A stretch of 56,200 bases of DNA from Oscillospiraceae bacterium (GTDB lineage: Bacteria; Bacillota; Clostridia; Oscillospirales; Oscillospiraceae). The stretch spans positions 1 to 56,200 of the forward strand of contig CACZKM010000004.1 of assembly GCA_902781745.1 (NCBI GenBank), in the 5' to 3' direction. How positions within the stretch are numbered: position 1 is the first letter of the stretch; each line of letters begins with the position of its first letter. The notes below the pieces were generated by a model. That model did not search any database. It saw only the letters and a program-made list of their open reading frames with translations, and was not told where the DNA came from. This document shows positions 31,954 through 38,543 of the stretch, in pieces. The translations under genes and the position numbers were made by a program.

Positions 31954-32604
31954 ATGTTTACCCCCATTGACAAAGAGACCTTGCCCCGGCGGGAGCATTT
32001 TGACTACTACCGGACCTTCCTCCCCTGTGGCTACTCCGTCACTGTCCGGCTGGACATGACGAACTTCCACGCCATGACCCGGGCCCAAGGCCTGAAGCTC
32101 TACCCCAGCCTCATCTGGTGCGTCTCCCACACCCTCCTGTCCCACCCGGCCTGCCGGATGGGGGTGGACGGGGACGGGAACCCCGGCTGTCACGACGTGC
32201 TCCACCCCAACTACACCGTCTTTCACGAAGACGACCACACCTTCTCCGACCTGTGGACGGAGCATGACGAGGACTTTGCCGCGTTCTACCGCAGCTTCCT
32301 CTCCGACGTGGAGACCTACGGCTCCAACCACGGCATCAAGGCCAAGCCCGGCCAGCCCGCCAACTTCTACTGCATCTCCTCGGCGCCCTGGCTGGACTTC
32401 ACCGGCTATTCCGCCGCGGTGTCCGGGGACCGGCTCCCCGCCCTCTTCCCGGTGATCACCTGCGGGAAGATCGTAGCGGAGAACGGCCGGGAGACCATGG
32501 CCTTCGCCTGGAACATCTCCCACGCCGCCGCCGACGGCTGGCACACGGCGGCCTTCCTGAAGGACCTCCAGGACCTGCTGGACACCGTGACCCTGCATTT
32601 GTGA
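31954..32604 (+). CDS. Chloramphenicol-acetyltransferase-like protein
   Basis: 216 aa, the usual CatA length. The family signature near the C-terminus reads ISHAAADGWHTAAFL, keeping the H-x3-D-G catalytic motif although the preceding His of classic enzymes is Ser. Other family blocks are visible (FDYYRTFLPCGYSVTVRLDM; WLDFTGYSAA; FPVITCGKI). It should form trimers and acetylate a hydroxyl-bearing substrate. It sits 9 nt after cinA as part of a housekeeping operon, so a native role is more likely than acquired resistance. Whether it acts on chloramphenicol cannot be told. Confidence 0.85.
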   Translation: MFTPIDKETLPRREHFDYYRTFLPCGYSVTVRLDMTNFHAMTRAQGLKLYPSLIWCVSHTLLSHPACRMGVDGDGNPGCHDVLHPNYTVFHEDDHTFSDLWTEHDEDFAAFYRSFLSDVETYGSNHGIKAKPGQPANFYCISSAPWLDFTGYSAAVSGDRLPALFPVITCGKIVAENGRETMAFAWNISHAAADGWHTAAFLKDLQDLLDTVTLHL

Positions 32605-32620
32605 GAAAGAAGGAACGACC

Positions 32621-33019
32621 ATGAAATTAGCAGTGACCTATGAGGACGGACAGGTCTTCCAGCACTTCGGCAAGACCAAGCAGTTCAAGATCTACGACAT
32701 CGCGGAGGGCAAGGTGGGCTTCTCCATGGTGGTCTCCGCCGGGGGCAGCGGCCACGGGGCCCTGGCGGGCTTCCTGCGGATGCTGGGCATCAGCGTGGTC
32801 CTCTGCGGGGGCATCGGCCCCGGAGCGGTCCAGGCCCTCCAAAGCCTGGATATCACCCCCATCGCCGGAGTCACCGGCGACGCGGACCAGGCCGCCCAGG
32901 ACTTCGTGGACGGCAAGCTGGCGGAGAACACCGAGGCCCTGTGCGGCCACCACCACAGCGGGGACTTCGGCCACGGCTGCGGCCACCACACCTGCGAGGG
33001 CGGGTGCGCGGAGAGCTAA
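32621..33019 (+). CDS. NifX/NifB-type Fe-Mo cofactor-binding domain protein
   Basis: 132 aa. The dinitrogenase iron-molybdenum cofactor biosynthesis fold is seen in MKLAVTYEDGQVFQHFGKTK, FKIYDIAEGKV, GHGALAGFL and VVLCGGIGPGAVQAL. The tail is rich in His and Cys (CGHHHSGDFGHGCGHHTCEG), a metal-binding addition. No nitrogenase genes are near; family members in gut anaerobes are thought to carry Fe-S or other metal clusters. Last gene of the thiI-cinA operon, 16 nt after the CAT-like gene. Confidence 0.88.
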   Translation: MKLAVTYEDGQVFQHFGKTKQFKIYDIAEGKVGFSMVVSAGGSGHGALAGFLRMLGISVVLCGGIGPGAVQALQSLDITPIAGVTGDADQAAQDFVDGKLAENTEALCGHHHSGDFGHGCGHHTCEGGCAES

Positions 33020-33031
33020 ACCCAGACAAAG

Positions 33032-33303
33032 AAAGGGCCTGCTGCAAAACACGACCCGTGTGAGACATCCTCTGAAAACGCGAGATGGACACAGCGCAGC
33101 CCTCTCAGTCATTTGCTTCGCAAATGCCAGCTCCCCCGGAGGGGGAGCCAAGAGTTTCGTGCAACTCCGCAAAGCTGCACTAACTTGCCTCCCCCTTTGG
33201 GGGAGGTGGCACGGCGAAGCCGTGACGGAGAGGGCTGCGCTGCGTTCTAATCGCGTTTTCAGGGGCCATCCGAGCAATTTGGCTGTTTTGCAACAGGCCC
33301 TTT
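33032..33303. repeat. 272-bp imperfect inverted-repeat element
   Basis: The outer arms AAAGGGCCTGCTGCAAAAC (33032-) and GTTTTGCAACAGGCCCTTT (ends 33303) match with one mismatch. Inside them CTCTGAAAACGCGAGA...GCGCAGCCCTCTC (33070-33110) pairs with GAGAGGGCTGCGCTGC...CGCGTTTTCAGGG (33230-33265). The core holds two GC-rich palindromes, one with GCTCCCCCGGAGGGGGAGC and one with GCACGGCGAAGCCGTG. It lies between convergent genes and can fold end to end, so it may be a MITE and also serve as terminator. Confidence 0.75.
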
Positions 33304-33324
33304 GTTCTGTTTGGAAATTATCTA

Positions 33325-33894
33325 TTATTTGGTCAGGGTCACCAACGTCCCCTCCACGTTCAGGACCATGGTGTTCCCGGTGACGGTGCCGTAGGTGAGG
33401 CCCCCCTCCTCATCGGTGATGGTCAGGGCGCCGTTATCCTCGGACCACTTCACGGCGTAGCCGACGCCCCCGATGGTCCAGATGCCGGTCTTGTTTGCCT
33501 TGAGGTCCATGGAGAAGGAGCCCCCGGCGAAGGTGCTCTTGGGCAGGTCGTCCCCGTTCAGGGAGATCCGCACCGCCTTCCAGCTCCCCGCGCAGCCGGG
33601 GGCCGGGTCGGTGATGGTCACGGTCTTGGTGTCGTCGTTCCAGCTCACGGCCTTCCCCAGGGCCTGGCTCACCGCCCGGACGGGGAGGTAGGTGGTGCCG
33701 TCCACGATGAAGGGGTCCACCACCTTGCCGTTGGCGTCCTTGGGGACCACGGCAGAGCCGTTGATGTTCAGCTTGATGCCCCAGTAGTAGGCGGTGAGAT
33801 TCTTGGTGGTGTAGGTCCCCGCGGCGTAGGCCACGGTGGCGGCGGCCAGGGCGCAGCACAGCACCAGGGCCAGGACCCGTATCGTCTTTTTCAT
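33325..33894 (-). CDS. Secreted copper-amine-oxidase N-domain (stalk) protein
   Basis: 189 aa, start MKKTIRVLALVLCCALAAA: a clear signal peptide with a probable cut after YAAG near residue 26. The body has the copper amine oxidase N-terminal-like pattern (VDPFIVDGTTYLPVRAVSQA, LGKAVSWNDDTKTVTITD), common in Clostridia surface proteins. A second beta-rich unit follows (SMDLKANKTGIWTIGGVGYA). No LPXTG or S-layer domain is present, so it is probably released or loosely bound. GGAGGAGAAGG precedes the ATG. Confidence 0.85.
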   Translation of the reverse strand: MKKTIRVLALVLCCALAAATVAYAAGTYTTKNLTAYYWGIKLNINGSAVVPKDANGKVVDPFIVDGTTYLPVRAVSQALGKAVSWNDDTKTVTITDPAPGCAGSWKAVRISLNGDDLPKSTFAGGSFSMDLKANKTGIWTIGGVGYAVKWSEDNGALTITDEEGGLTYGTVTGNTMVLNVEGTLVTLTK

Positions 33895-34014
33895 AGCCTT
33901 CTCCTCCTGTTTCAATCTCGACGGGGTGCTCCCCCGGTGTCTCTATGGTTTCATTATAGCTTCCCGCTCTGCCGGAGTAAAGTTACAATTCCCTAACATC
34001 GCCCCGGAGAGAAT

Positions 34015-34043
34015 TTGACAATCCCCGTCCCTTGGGCTATGAT
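34015..34043 (+). promoter_or_regulatory. Promoter of the greA unit
   Basis: TTGACA (34015-34020), 17-bp spacer, TATGAT (34038-34043); 40 nt upstream of the first gene. Near-consensus vegetative promoter. Confidence 0.8.
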
Positions 34044-34082
34044 ACTGTGTATGTAATCTATTCCCCGAAGGAGGCTGCGGCT

Positions 34083-34457
34083 ATGGACAGACAGACCATC
34101 ATGTCCCGGCTGGAGGACCTGGTCCGCGCCCATCCCAACGGCGCCATGGTGTCGGGCTTCACCGTCCATGAGACCGGGATGAGCGACTGCGTCTTCACCC
34201 TGGGGGACACCGCCCCCTGCATCCGCCAGGACTACCCCTCGTCCTACACCCTGACCCTCCAACTGGAGGGCCCCTACGCCCTGCCCCCCGACCGGGTGCG
34301 AAACTCCGTGGAGCACACCTTCCTGACGGAGGAGGAGTTCCGCGGGGTCTGCGCCGCCCTGTCCGACCAGTTGACCCGGTCCGGTCCCGTGGACCAGGCG
34401 GCCAAGGAGCGCTTTATCGCCCAGTGGCGGCAGAAGAATGAGACGAAAAGAGGCTGA
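34083..34457 (+). CDS. Unknown 124-aa protein cotranscribed with greA
   Basis: Starts MDRQTIMSRLEDLVRAHPNG after GAAGGAGG. Mixed alpha/beta, with FTVHETGMSDCVFTLGD, IRQDYPSSYTLTLQLEG and a helical C-terminus (EEEFRGVCAALSDQLTRSG). No domain recognised, no cysteine pairs or signal. It lies 6 nt before greA under a strong promoter, so a constitutive role close to transcription is possible but unproven. Confidence 0.7.
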   Translation: MDRQTIMSRLEDLVRAHPNGAMVSGFTVHETGMSDCVFTLGDTAPCIRQDYPSSYTLTLQLEGPYALPPDRVRNSVEHTFLTEEEFRGVCAALSDQLTRSGPVDQAAKERFIAQWRQKNETKRG

Positions 34458-34463
34458 CTTCCC

Positions 34464-34967
34464 ATGCACGACGAACTGACCCAGGTGGATATCGACAAAA
34501 TGAAGGAGGAGCTGGACCACCGCATCAAGGTCCTGCGGCCCCAGCTCATCGAGGAGGTCAAGGTGGCCCGGGGCTTCGGAGATCTCAGCGAAAACTTCGA
34601 GTACAAGGCCGCCAAGCGGGAGAAAAACCGCAACGACAGCCGCATCCGCTACCTCCAGAACATGATCAAGACCGCCCACGTCATCCAGGCCGGATCGGCG
34701 GCAGACGCCGTGGGTCTCTTCGACAAGGTCACCTTCTACATTGAGGAGGACGACGAGGAGGAGACCATCCAACTGGTGACCACCCTCCGGCAGGACGCCC
34801 TGAAGGGCCTCATCAGCAAGGAGTCCCCGGTGGGCAAGGCCCTCATGGGGAAAAAGGTGGGGGACCGGGTGACCATCCAGGCCAGCGAGAGCTACGCCTA
34901 CGACGTGATCATCCGTTCCATCGAGAAGACCGGGGAGGACCCGGATATCCCCATCAGTACGTTTTAA
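34464..34967 (+). CDS. greA: Transcription elongation factor GreA
   Basis: 167 aa. The N-terminal coiled coil carries the catalytic acidic tip (VARGFGDLSENFEYKAAKRE: the D-L-S-E-N-x-E-Y signature), followed by a loop of basic residues and the FKBP-like C-terminal domain (GKKVGDRVTIQASESYAYDV). It stimulates transcript cleavage by backtracked RNA polymerase. The middle has an unusually acidic stretch (IEEDDEEETIQ). Closed by a palindromic terminator. Confidence 0.92.
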   Translation: MHDELTQVDIDKMKEELDHRIKVLRPQLIEEVKVARGFGDLSENFEYKAAKREKNRNDSRIRYLQNMIKTAHVIQAGSAADAVGLFDKVTFYIEEDDEEETIQLVTTLRQDALKGLISKESPVGKALMGKKVGDRVTIQASESYAYDVIIRSIEKTGEDPDIPISTF

Positions 34968-34979
34968 GCCAAAGACAGT

Positions 34980-35007
34980 AAGGGCCTGTTGCAACAGGCC
35001 CTTTTTT
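34980..35007. terminator. Bidirectional terminator between greA and the response regulator
   Basis: AAGGGCCTGTT (34980-34990) pairs with AACAGGCCCTT (34993-35003) and is followed by T4. The same GGGCCTGTTGCAACAGGCCC core appears as the ends of the 272-bp element at 33032. Confidence 0.85.
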
Positions 35008-35699
35008 CATCCTCTAAACCGGTACCCCACGCCCCAAACCGTCTCTATGTACTGGACAGGCTCCATGCCCGCCTCGATCTTGTCCCGGATGTGCTTGATG
35101 TGGACGGTCACCGTGGACACGTCCCCGATGGCGTCCATGCCCCAGACGTGGTCGAAGAGCTTGTCCTTGGAGAAGACCACGTCGGGGTGCTCGGCCAGGA
35201 AGAGGAGAAGGTCGTACTCCTTGCCGGTCATGGCCTTCTCCGCGCCGTTGACCCACACCCTTCTGGCCTCCCGGTCGATCTCCAGCCCCCGGATCTTCAA
35301 AATCTCCGGCCGGGCCTTTTTTTCGCTGCCCACCAGCCGCTCATACCGCTGGATGTGGCCCTTGACCCGTGCCACCAGCTCGCTGGGAGAGAAGGGCTTG
35401 GTCATGTAGTCGTCGGCCCCCAGCCCCAGGCCCCGGACCTTGTCGATGTCGTCGGCCAGGGCGGAGATGATGATGAGGGGGACGTCCTTGACCTCCCGGA
35501 CCCGGCGGCAGATCTCAAAGCCGCTGAGGCCCGGGAGCATCACGTCCACGATGATCAGGGCGTAGTCCTCCGCCAGGGCCTTCTGCAGGCCCTCCACCCC
35601 GTCGCCGCACAGGTCGCAGTCGAAGCCGCCGTTGAGGGTCAGATAGTCCCGCTCCAGCTCGGCCACGCTCTGGTCGTCCTCGATGATGAGCAGTCTCAT
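35007..35699 (-). CDS. OmpR-family response regulator of the ABC-transporter operon
   Basis: 230 aa, start MRLLIIEDDQSVAELERDYL. The receiver domain has the acid pair EDD (8-10), phospho-acceptor Asp in IIVDVMLPGLSGFE, and Lys in YMTKPFSPSEL. The winged-helix DNA-binding domain includes VWVNGAEKAMTGKEYDLLLF and VFSKDKLFDHVWG. The ATG overlaps the kinase stop (ATGA). Fourth gene of the operon ABC ATPase-permease-kinase-regulator, and the probable transcription factor for it. Confidence 0.93.
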   Translation of the reverse strand: MRLLIIEDDQSVAELERDYLTLNGGFDCDLCGDGVEGLQKALAEDYALIIVDVMLPGLSGFEICRRVREVKDVPLIIISALADDIDKVRGLGLGADDYMTKPFSPSELVARVKGHIQRYERLVGSEKKARPEILKIRGLEIDREARRVWVNGAEKAMTGKEYDLLLFLAEHPDVVFSKDKLFDHVWGMDAIGDVSTVTVHIKHIRDKIEAGMEPVQYIETVWGVGYRFRG

Positions 35700-36844
35700 A
35701 GCAGGTCCTCCTTTGCCGCCAGGGGCAGGTAGAGATAGGCATGGGTGCCCTCCCCCTCCCGGCTGGTGAGCCACAGCTTGCCGTGGTGGCTCTCGGCGAT
35801 GCTTTTGCAGATGGCCAGCCCCAGACCGCTGCCGGGGACCGACGAGGACCGGGCGGCGTCCGCCCGGAAAAAGCTGTCGAAGACATGGGCCAGGGCCTCC
35901 TCGGGGATGCCCCGCCCGTCGTCGGACACCGACAGGATGACCCCCTGGCGGTAGCCCTCGGCGGCCAGGACCACGGTGCCCCCGGGCCGGCCGTACTTTA
36001 CGGCGTTGGACACCAGGTTGTCCAGCACCCGCTTGAGCTTCCCCCGGTCGGCGGTGACCGTGGCGGGGGAGGCCAGGGGCTTGGCCACGAAGGCCATCTC
36101 CCGGCCCCGGACATCGGCCTGATACTCAGGGATGAGGTCGGCCAGGAAGGCGGCCAGCTCCACCCGCTCGAAGTGGTACTGCATCCGCCCCAGCTCGTAT
36201 TCGGAAAAGTCGGTCATGTTCCCCACCAGACCCTCCAGCACCAGGGTCTTGGCGTAGACCACCTCCAGGTAGTGGTCCCGCTTCTCCGGGGTGTTGGCGA
36301 CGCCGTCCCGGATGCCCTCCACATAGCCCTTGATGGCGGTGACGGGGGTGCGCAGGTCGTGGGAGAGGTTGGCCATGAGCAGGCCCCGCTCCTCCTGGGC
36401 CGCCGCCTCCGCCAGGGAGGCCGCCTTCAGCCGCTGCCGGACCCCCTCCAGGGACTGGGCCAGCTCGTCCAGCTCCCGTTCCCGGCAGGAGAGGATCTCG
36501 TGGTCCAGGTCCCCCTCCCGGAGGTCGTCGGCGGCCCGGCGGAGCTCCTTCAGGGTGGCGGAGAGCCGCCCGGTGACCCGGCTGGTGAGGACGAAGCACA
36601 GCCCCGCCACCGCCAGGCACAGCAGGACGATCCCGATGGTGAAGTAGGGCAGGATGGCCCGGCCGGCAAACTCCCGGTGGACCAGCTTGGTCATGGACTG
36701 GACGAAGCTCTGGCCCTGGGGGTTCCCCGCGGCGAAGAGGGCCAGCATCACCGCCGCCAGCACCAGGCCGATGACCAGGGAGAGGACCAGCATGAGGATG
36801 CCGGTGCGGAGATAGAGCCCCCGCAGGGTGGTCTTTTTTTGCAC
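35696..36844 (-). CDS. Sensor histidine kinase of the ABC-transporter operon
   Basis: 382 aa. Two transmembrane segments (GILMLVLSLVIGLVLAAVML and ILPYFTIGIVLLCLAVAGLC) flank a short external loop of about 40 residues. A HAMP domain follows, then HisKA with the phospho-His in ANLSHDLRTPVTAIKGYVEG, and HATPase_c (NLVSNAVKYG, DDGRGIPEE, GSGLGLAICKSI). Such a small sensor domain is typical of kinases that read the state of a partner transporter, as in antimicrobial-peptide sensing modules. 23 nt after the permease gene. Confidence 0.92.
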   Translation of the reverse strand: MQKKTTLRGLYLRTGILMLVLSLVIGLVLAAVMLALFAAGNPQGQSFVQSMTKLVHREFAGRAILPYFTIGIVLLCLAVAGLCFVLTSRVTGRLSATLKELRRAADDLREGDLDHEILSCRERELDELAQSLEGVRQRLKAASLAEAAAQEERGLLMANLSHDLRTPVTAIKGYVEGIRDGVANTPEKRDHYLEVVYAKTLVLEGLVGNMTDFSEYELGRMQYHFERVELAAFLADLIPEYQADVRGREMAFVAKPLASPATVTADRGKLKRVLDNLVSNAVKYGRPGGTVVLAAEGYRQGVILSVSDDGRGIPEEALAHVFDSFFRADAARSSSVPGSGLGLAICKSIAESHHGKLWLTSREGEGTHAYLYLPLAAKEDLL

Positions 36845-36867
36845 GGCCCCCGCCTCCTTATGATTGA

Positions 36868-37620
36868 TTATGCCTCTTTCCGGTCAAAGAGCAGGTAGCC
36901 GCAGCTTCCGAACACCAGCCCGTACCCCGCCAGGATGCCGATGCGGGTGAGCATGGCCTTGAAGGGGAGGGTCACCCCCACCCACAGGTTGTGCCACCGC
37001 AGGTACCCGGTGAAGAGGAGCCCCCCGGCGGCGGGCACATAGGTCCCCACCACCACCAGGGCCACATAGGCCGCCAGGCACGCCAGCACCGCCAGGCCGC
37101 TGCCCTTCACGAGCTGGTTGACCAGGCAGAAGAACAGGATGAGCACCGCCAGGGGGACCAGATCCAGCAGACCCGAGGCCACGCTCCGGGCGATGCCCTG
37201 GCTCCCGCCCCCCATGATGAGCTGGGCGGCGGCGCTCACCGCCAGCAGCACCACCAGGTCGAAGAGGCACAGGAGAAAGACCGCCGCGGCCTTGGAGAAG
37301 AAGAGCTTCCCCTTCCCCACGGGGCGCATGAGGGAAAACCGCAGGGTGTGGTCGGCCTGCTCCCCGGCGAAGAGGTCGCAGCAGCCCATGAGGGCCATCA
37401 GGGGCAGGAAGAGCAGCAGGAGGAAGAGGAGGTTCTCCCCCGTCAGTCCCCCCACCAGCAGCTCCCGGGGCAGGGCCTCGTCCAAGATCAGGTCCGCCGC
37501 CAGCACCCGCAGGGCGCTGCCCACGCAGACCAGGGCCCCCAGGATCAGAAAGACGATATATTTTTTCCGCCGGCTGAGCTTGAAGAGCTCATTTTTCAGG
37601 TTGGCGACAAAGGGCTGCAT
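36868..37620 (-). CDS. ABC transporter permease
   Basis: 250 aa with about six hydrophobic segments: KKYIVFLILGALVCVGSAL, NLLFLLLLFLPLMALMGCC, AVFLLCLFDLVVLLAVSAA, LVPLAVLILFFCLVNQLV, SGLAVLACLAAYVALVVV and ILAGYGLVFGSCGYLL. The layout matches ABC-2-type permeases linked to bacitracin/lantibiotic export (BcrB/LanFE-like). The start is ATG 37620 with GGGGGAGATGG; a longer frame upstream runs antisense-like through the ATPase gene and is rejected. 14 nt after the ATPase. Confidence 0.85.
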   Translation of the reverse strand: MQPFVANLKNELFKLSRRKKYIVFLILGALVCVGSALRVLAADLILDEALPRELLVGGLTGENLLFLLLLFLPLMALMGCCDLFAGEQADHTLRFSLMRPVGKGKLFFSKAAAVFLLCLFDLVVLLAVSAAAQLIMGGGSQGIARSVASGLLDLVPLAVLILFFCLVNQLVKGSGLAVLACLAAYVALVVVGTYVPAAGGLLFTGYLRWHNLWVGVTLPFKAMLTRIGILAGYGLVFGSCGYLLFDRKEA

Positions 37621-37634
37621 CCCATCTCCCCCTT

Positions 37635-38369
37635 TCACAGCAGCACGGAGCCCTTTTTGTCCCGCACCCTGGCCAGGAAGTAGTCCTCCAGGGTGGGGTG
37701 GAGCCGCAGGGCCTCCTCCTTGGTGGCGAAGGAGAGCATCTCCCCCTCGTGGAGCACCAGGACGTGGGTGCACATCTTCTCGATCTCCGAGGCCAGGTGG
37801 CTGGCCACCAGGAAGGCCGTCTCCTTCTCCCGGGCCAGGCGGATGATGATCTCCCGGACCTCCACCGTGGCCTCGATGTCCAGGCCGTTGGTGGGCTCGT
37901 CCAGCACCAGCAGGGCCGGGTCGGACAGCAGGGCCAGGGCCAGGCCCATCCGCTGCTTCATGCCCAGGGAGAACCGGCCGCACTTCTCCTTCTTGTACCG
38001 GGCCAGGCCCACCAGCTCCAGGACCCGGTCCATCCGGGCCCCGTCCACCCCGGGGTAGTACCGGGCGGCCATGGCCAGGTGGTCCCAGGCGGTGAGGTTC
38101 TCGTACAGGGCAGGCTGCTCGATGAGGGCCCCCACCCCGGCCAGGGCGGGCTCCCGCTCCGCCACCACGTCGTGGCCGAAGACCAGGGCGGAGCCGTCGG
38201 TGGGCCGGGCCAGGCCGGCCACCACCTTCATGATGGTGGTCTTGCCGCTGCCGTTGGGCCCCAGGAGCCCCACCACCTGGCCGGGCTCCACGGAAAAGGT
38301 GATGCTCCGGGCCCCCCGTCCGTTTTTGTAGACCTTGGACAGGTGGTCTAGCTGTAAGACAGGCGCCAT
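37635..38369 (-). CDS. ABC transporter ATP-binding protein
   Basis: 244 aa. Walker A GPNGSGKT (about 36-43), Q-loop in VGALIEQPALYENL, signature FSLGMKQRMGLA (an LSxGQ variant seen in BcrA-type ATPases), Walker B LLVLDEPTNGLD and the switch His in VASHLASEIEK. BcrA-like proteins drive export or resistance to peptide antibiotics. First gene of the four-gene operon; its promoter has a poor -35 and a TTAATA/TTAAGA direct repeat upstream. Confidence 0.92.
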   Translation of the reverse strand: MAPVLQLDHLSKVYKNGRGARSITFSVEPGQVVGLLGPNGSGKTTIMKVVAGLARPTDGSALVFGHDVVAEREPALAGVGALIEQPALYENLTAWDHLAMAARYYPGVDGARMDRVLELVGLARYKKEKCGRFSLGMKQRMGLALALLSDPALLVLDEPTNGLDIEATVEVREIIIRLAREKETAFLVASHLASEIEKMCTHVLVLHEGEMLSFATKEEALRLHPTLEDYFLARVRDKKGSVLL

Positions 38370-38407
38370 GCTCTCTCCTCCTTCTCAAAGGAACTTGTTC
38401 ATCTTGT

Positions 38408-38461
38408 ATGATAGCACAGAAGGATGAAGAAAGGGGGAAGATTTTCTTAAAAGTTTATTAA
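38408..38461 (-). promoter_or_regulatory. Activator-type promoter of the ABC/two-component operon
   Basis: On the minus strand TATCAT (38408-38413) has only CCCCTT at the -35 position. Just upstream lies the direct repeat TTAATA-N5-TTAAGA (38445-38461), an 11-bp period as used by OmpR/PhoB regulators. The arrangement suggests activation. Confidence 0.55.
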
Positions 38462-38472
38462 ACGGGAGGAAA

Positions 38473-38513
38473 ACGCCCTCTCCGTCACGGCTTCGCCGTG
38501 CTGGAGAGGGCGT
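38473..38513 (-). terminator. TTCG-loop hairpin after the second two-component operon
   Basis: CGCCCTCTCC..CACGGC-TTCG-CCGTG..GGAGAGGGCG forms a long stem with a two-base bulge pair and a stable TTCG tetraloop on the plus strand; T4 follows on the minus strand. A member of the CGGCTTCGCCG palindrome family of this genome. Confidence 0.65.
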
Positions 38514-38543
38514 CCTTTTCGCAACCGCCCGGTCACCCCTTCT

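Noticed and set aside
31954-32604. An acquired chloramphenicol resistance gene
   Set aside because: It is in a conserved housekeeping context with matching GC content, and CAT-like proteins of this sort often do not confer resistance.
36868-38388. A 506-aa fusion of the permease with upstream sequence
   Set aside because: The first half is an out-of-frame reading of the ABC ATPase gene (low-complexity Gly/Pro/Arg). The permease has its own ATG and ribosome site at 37620.
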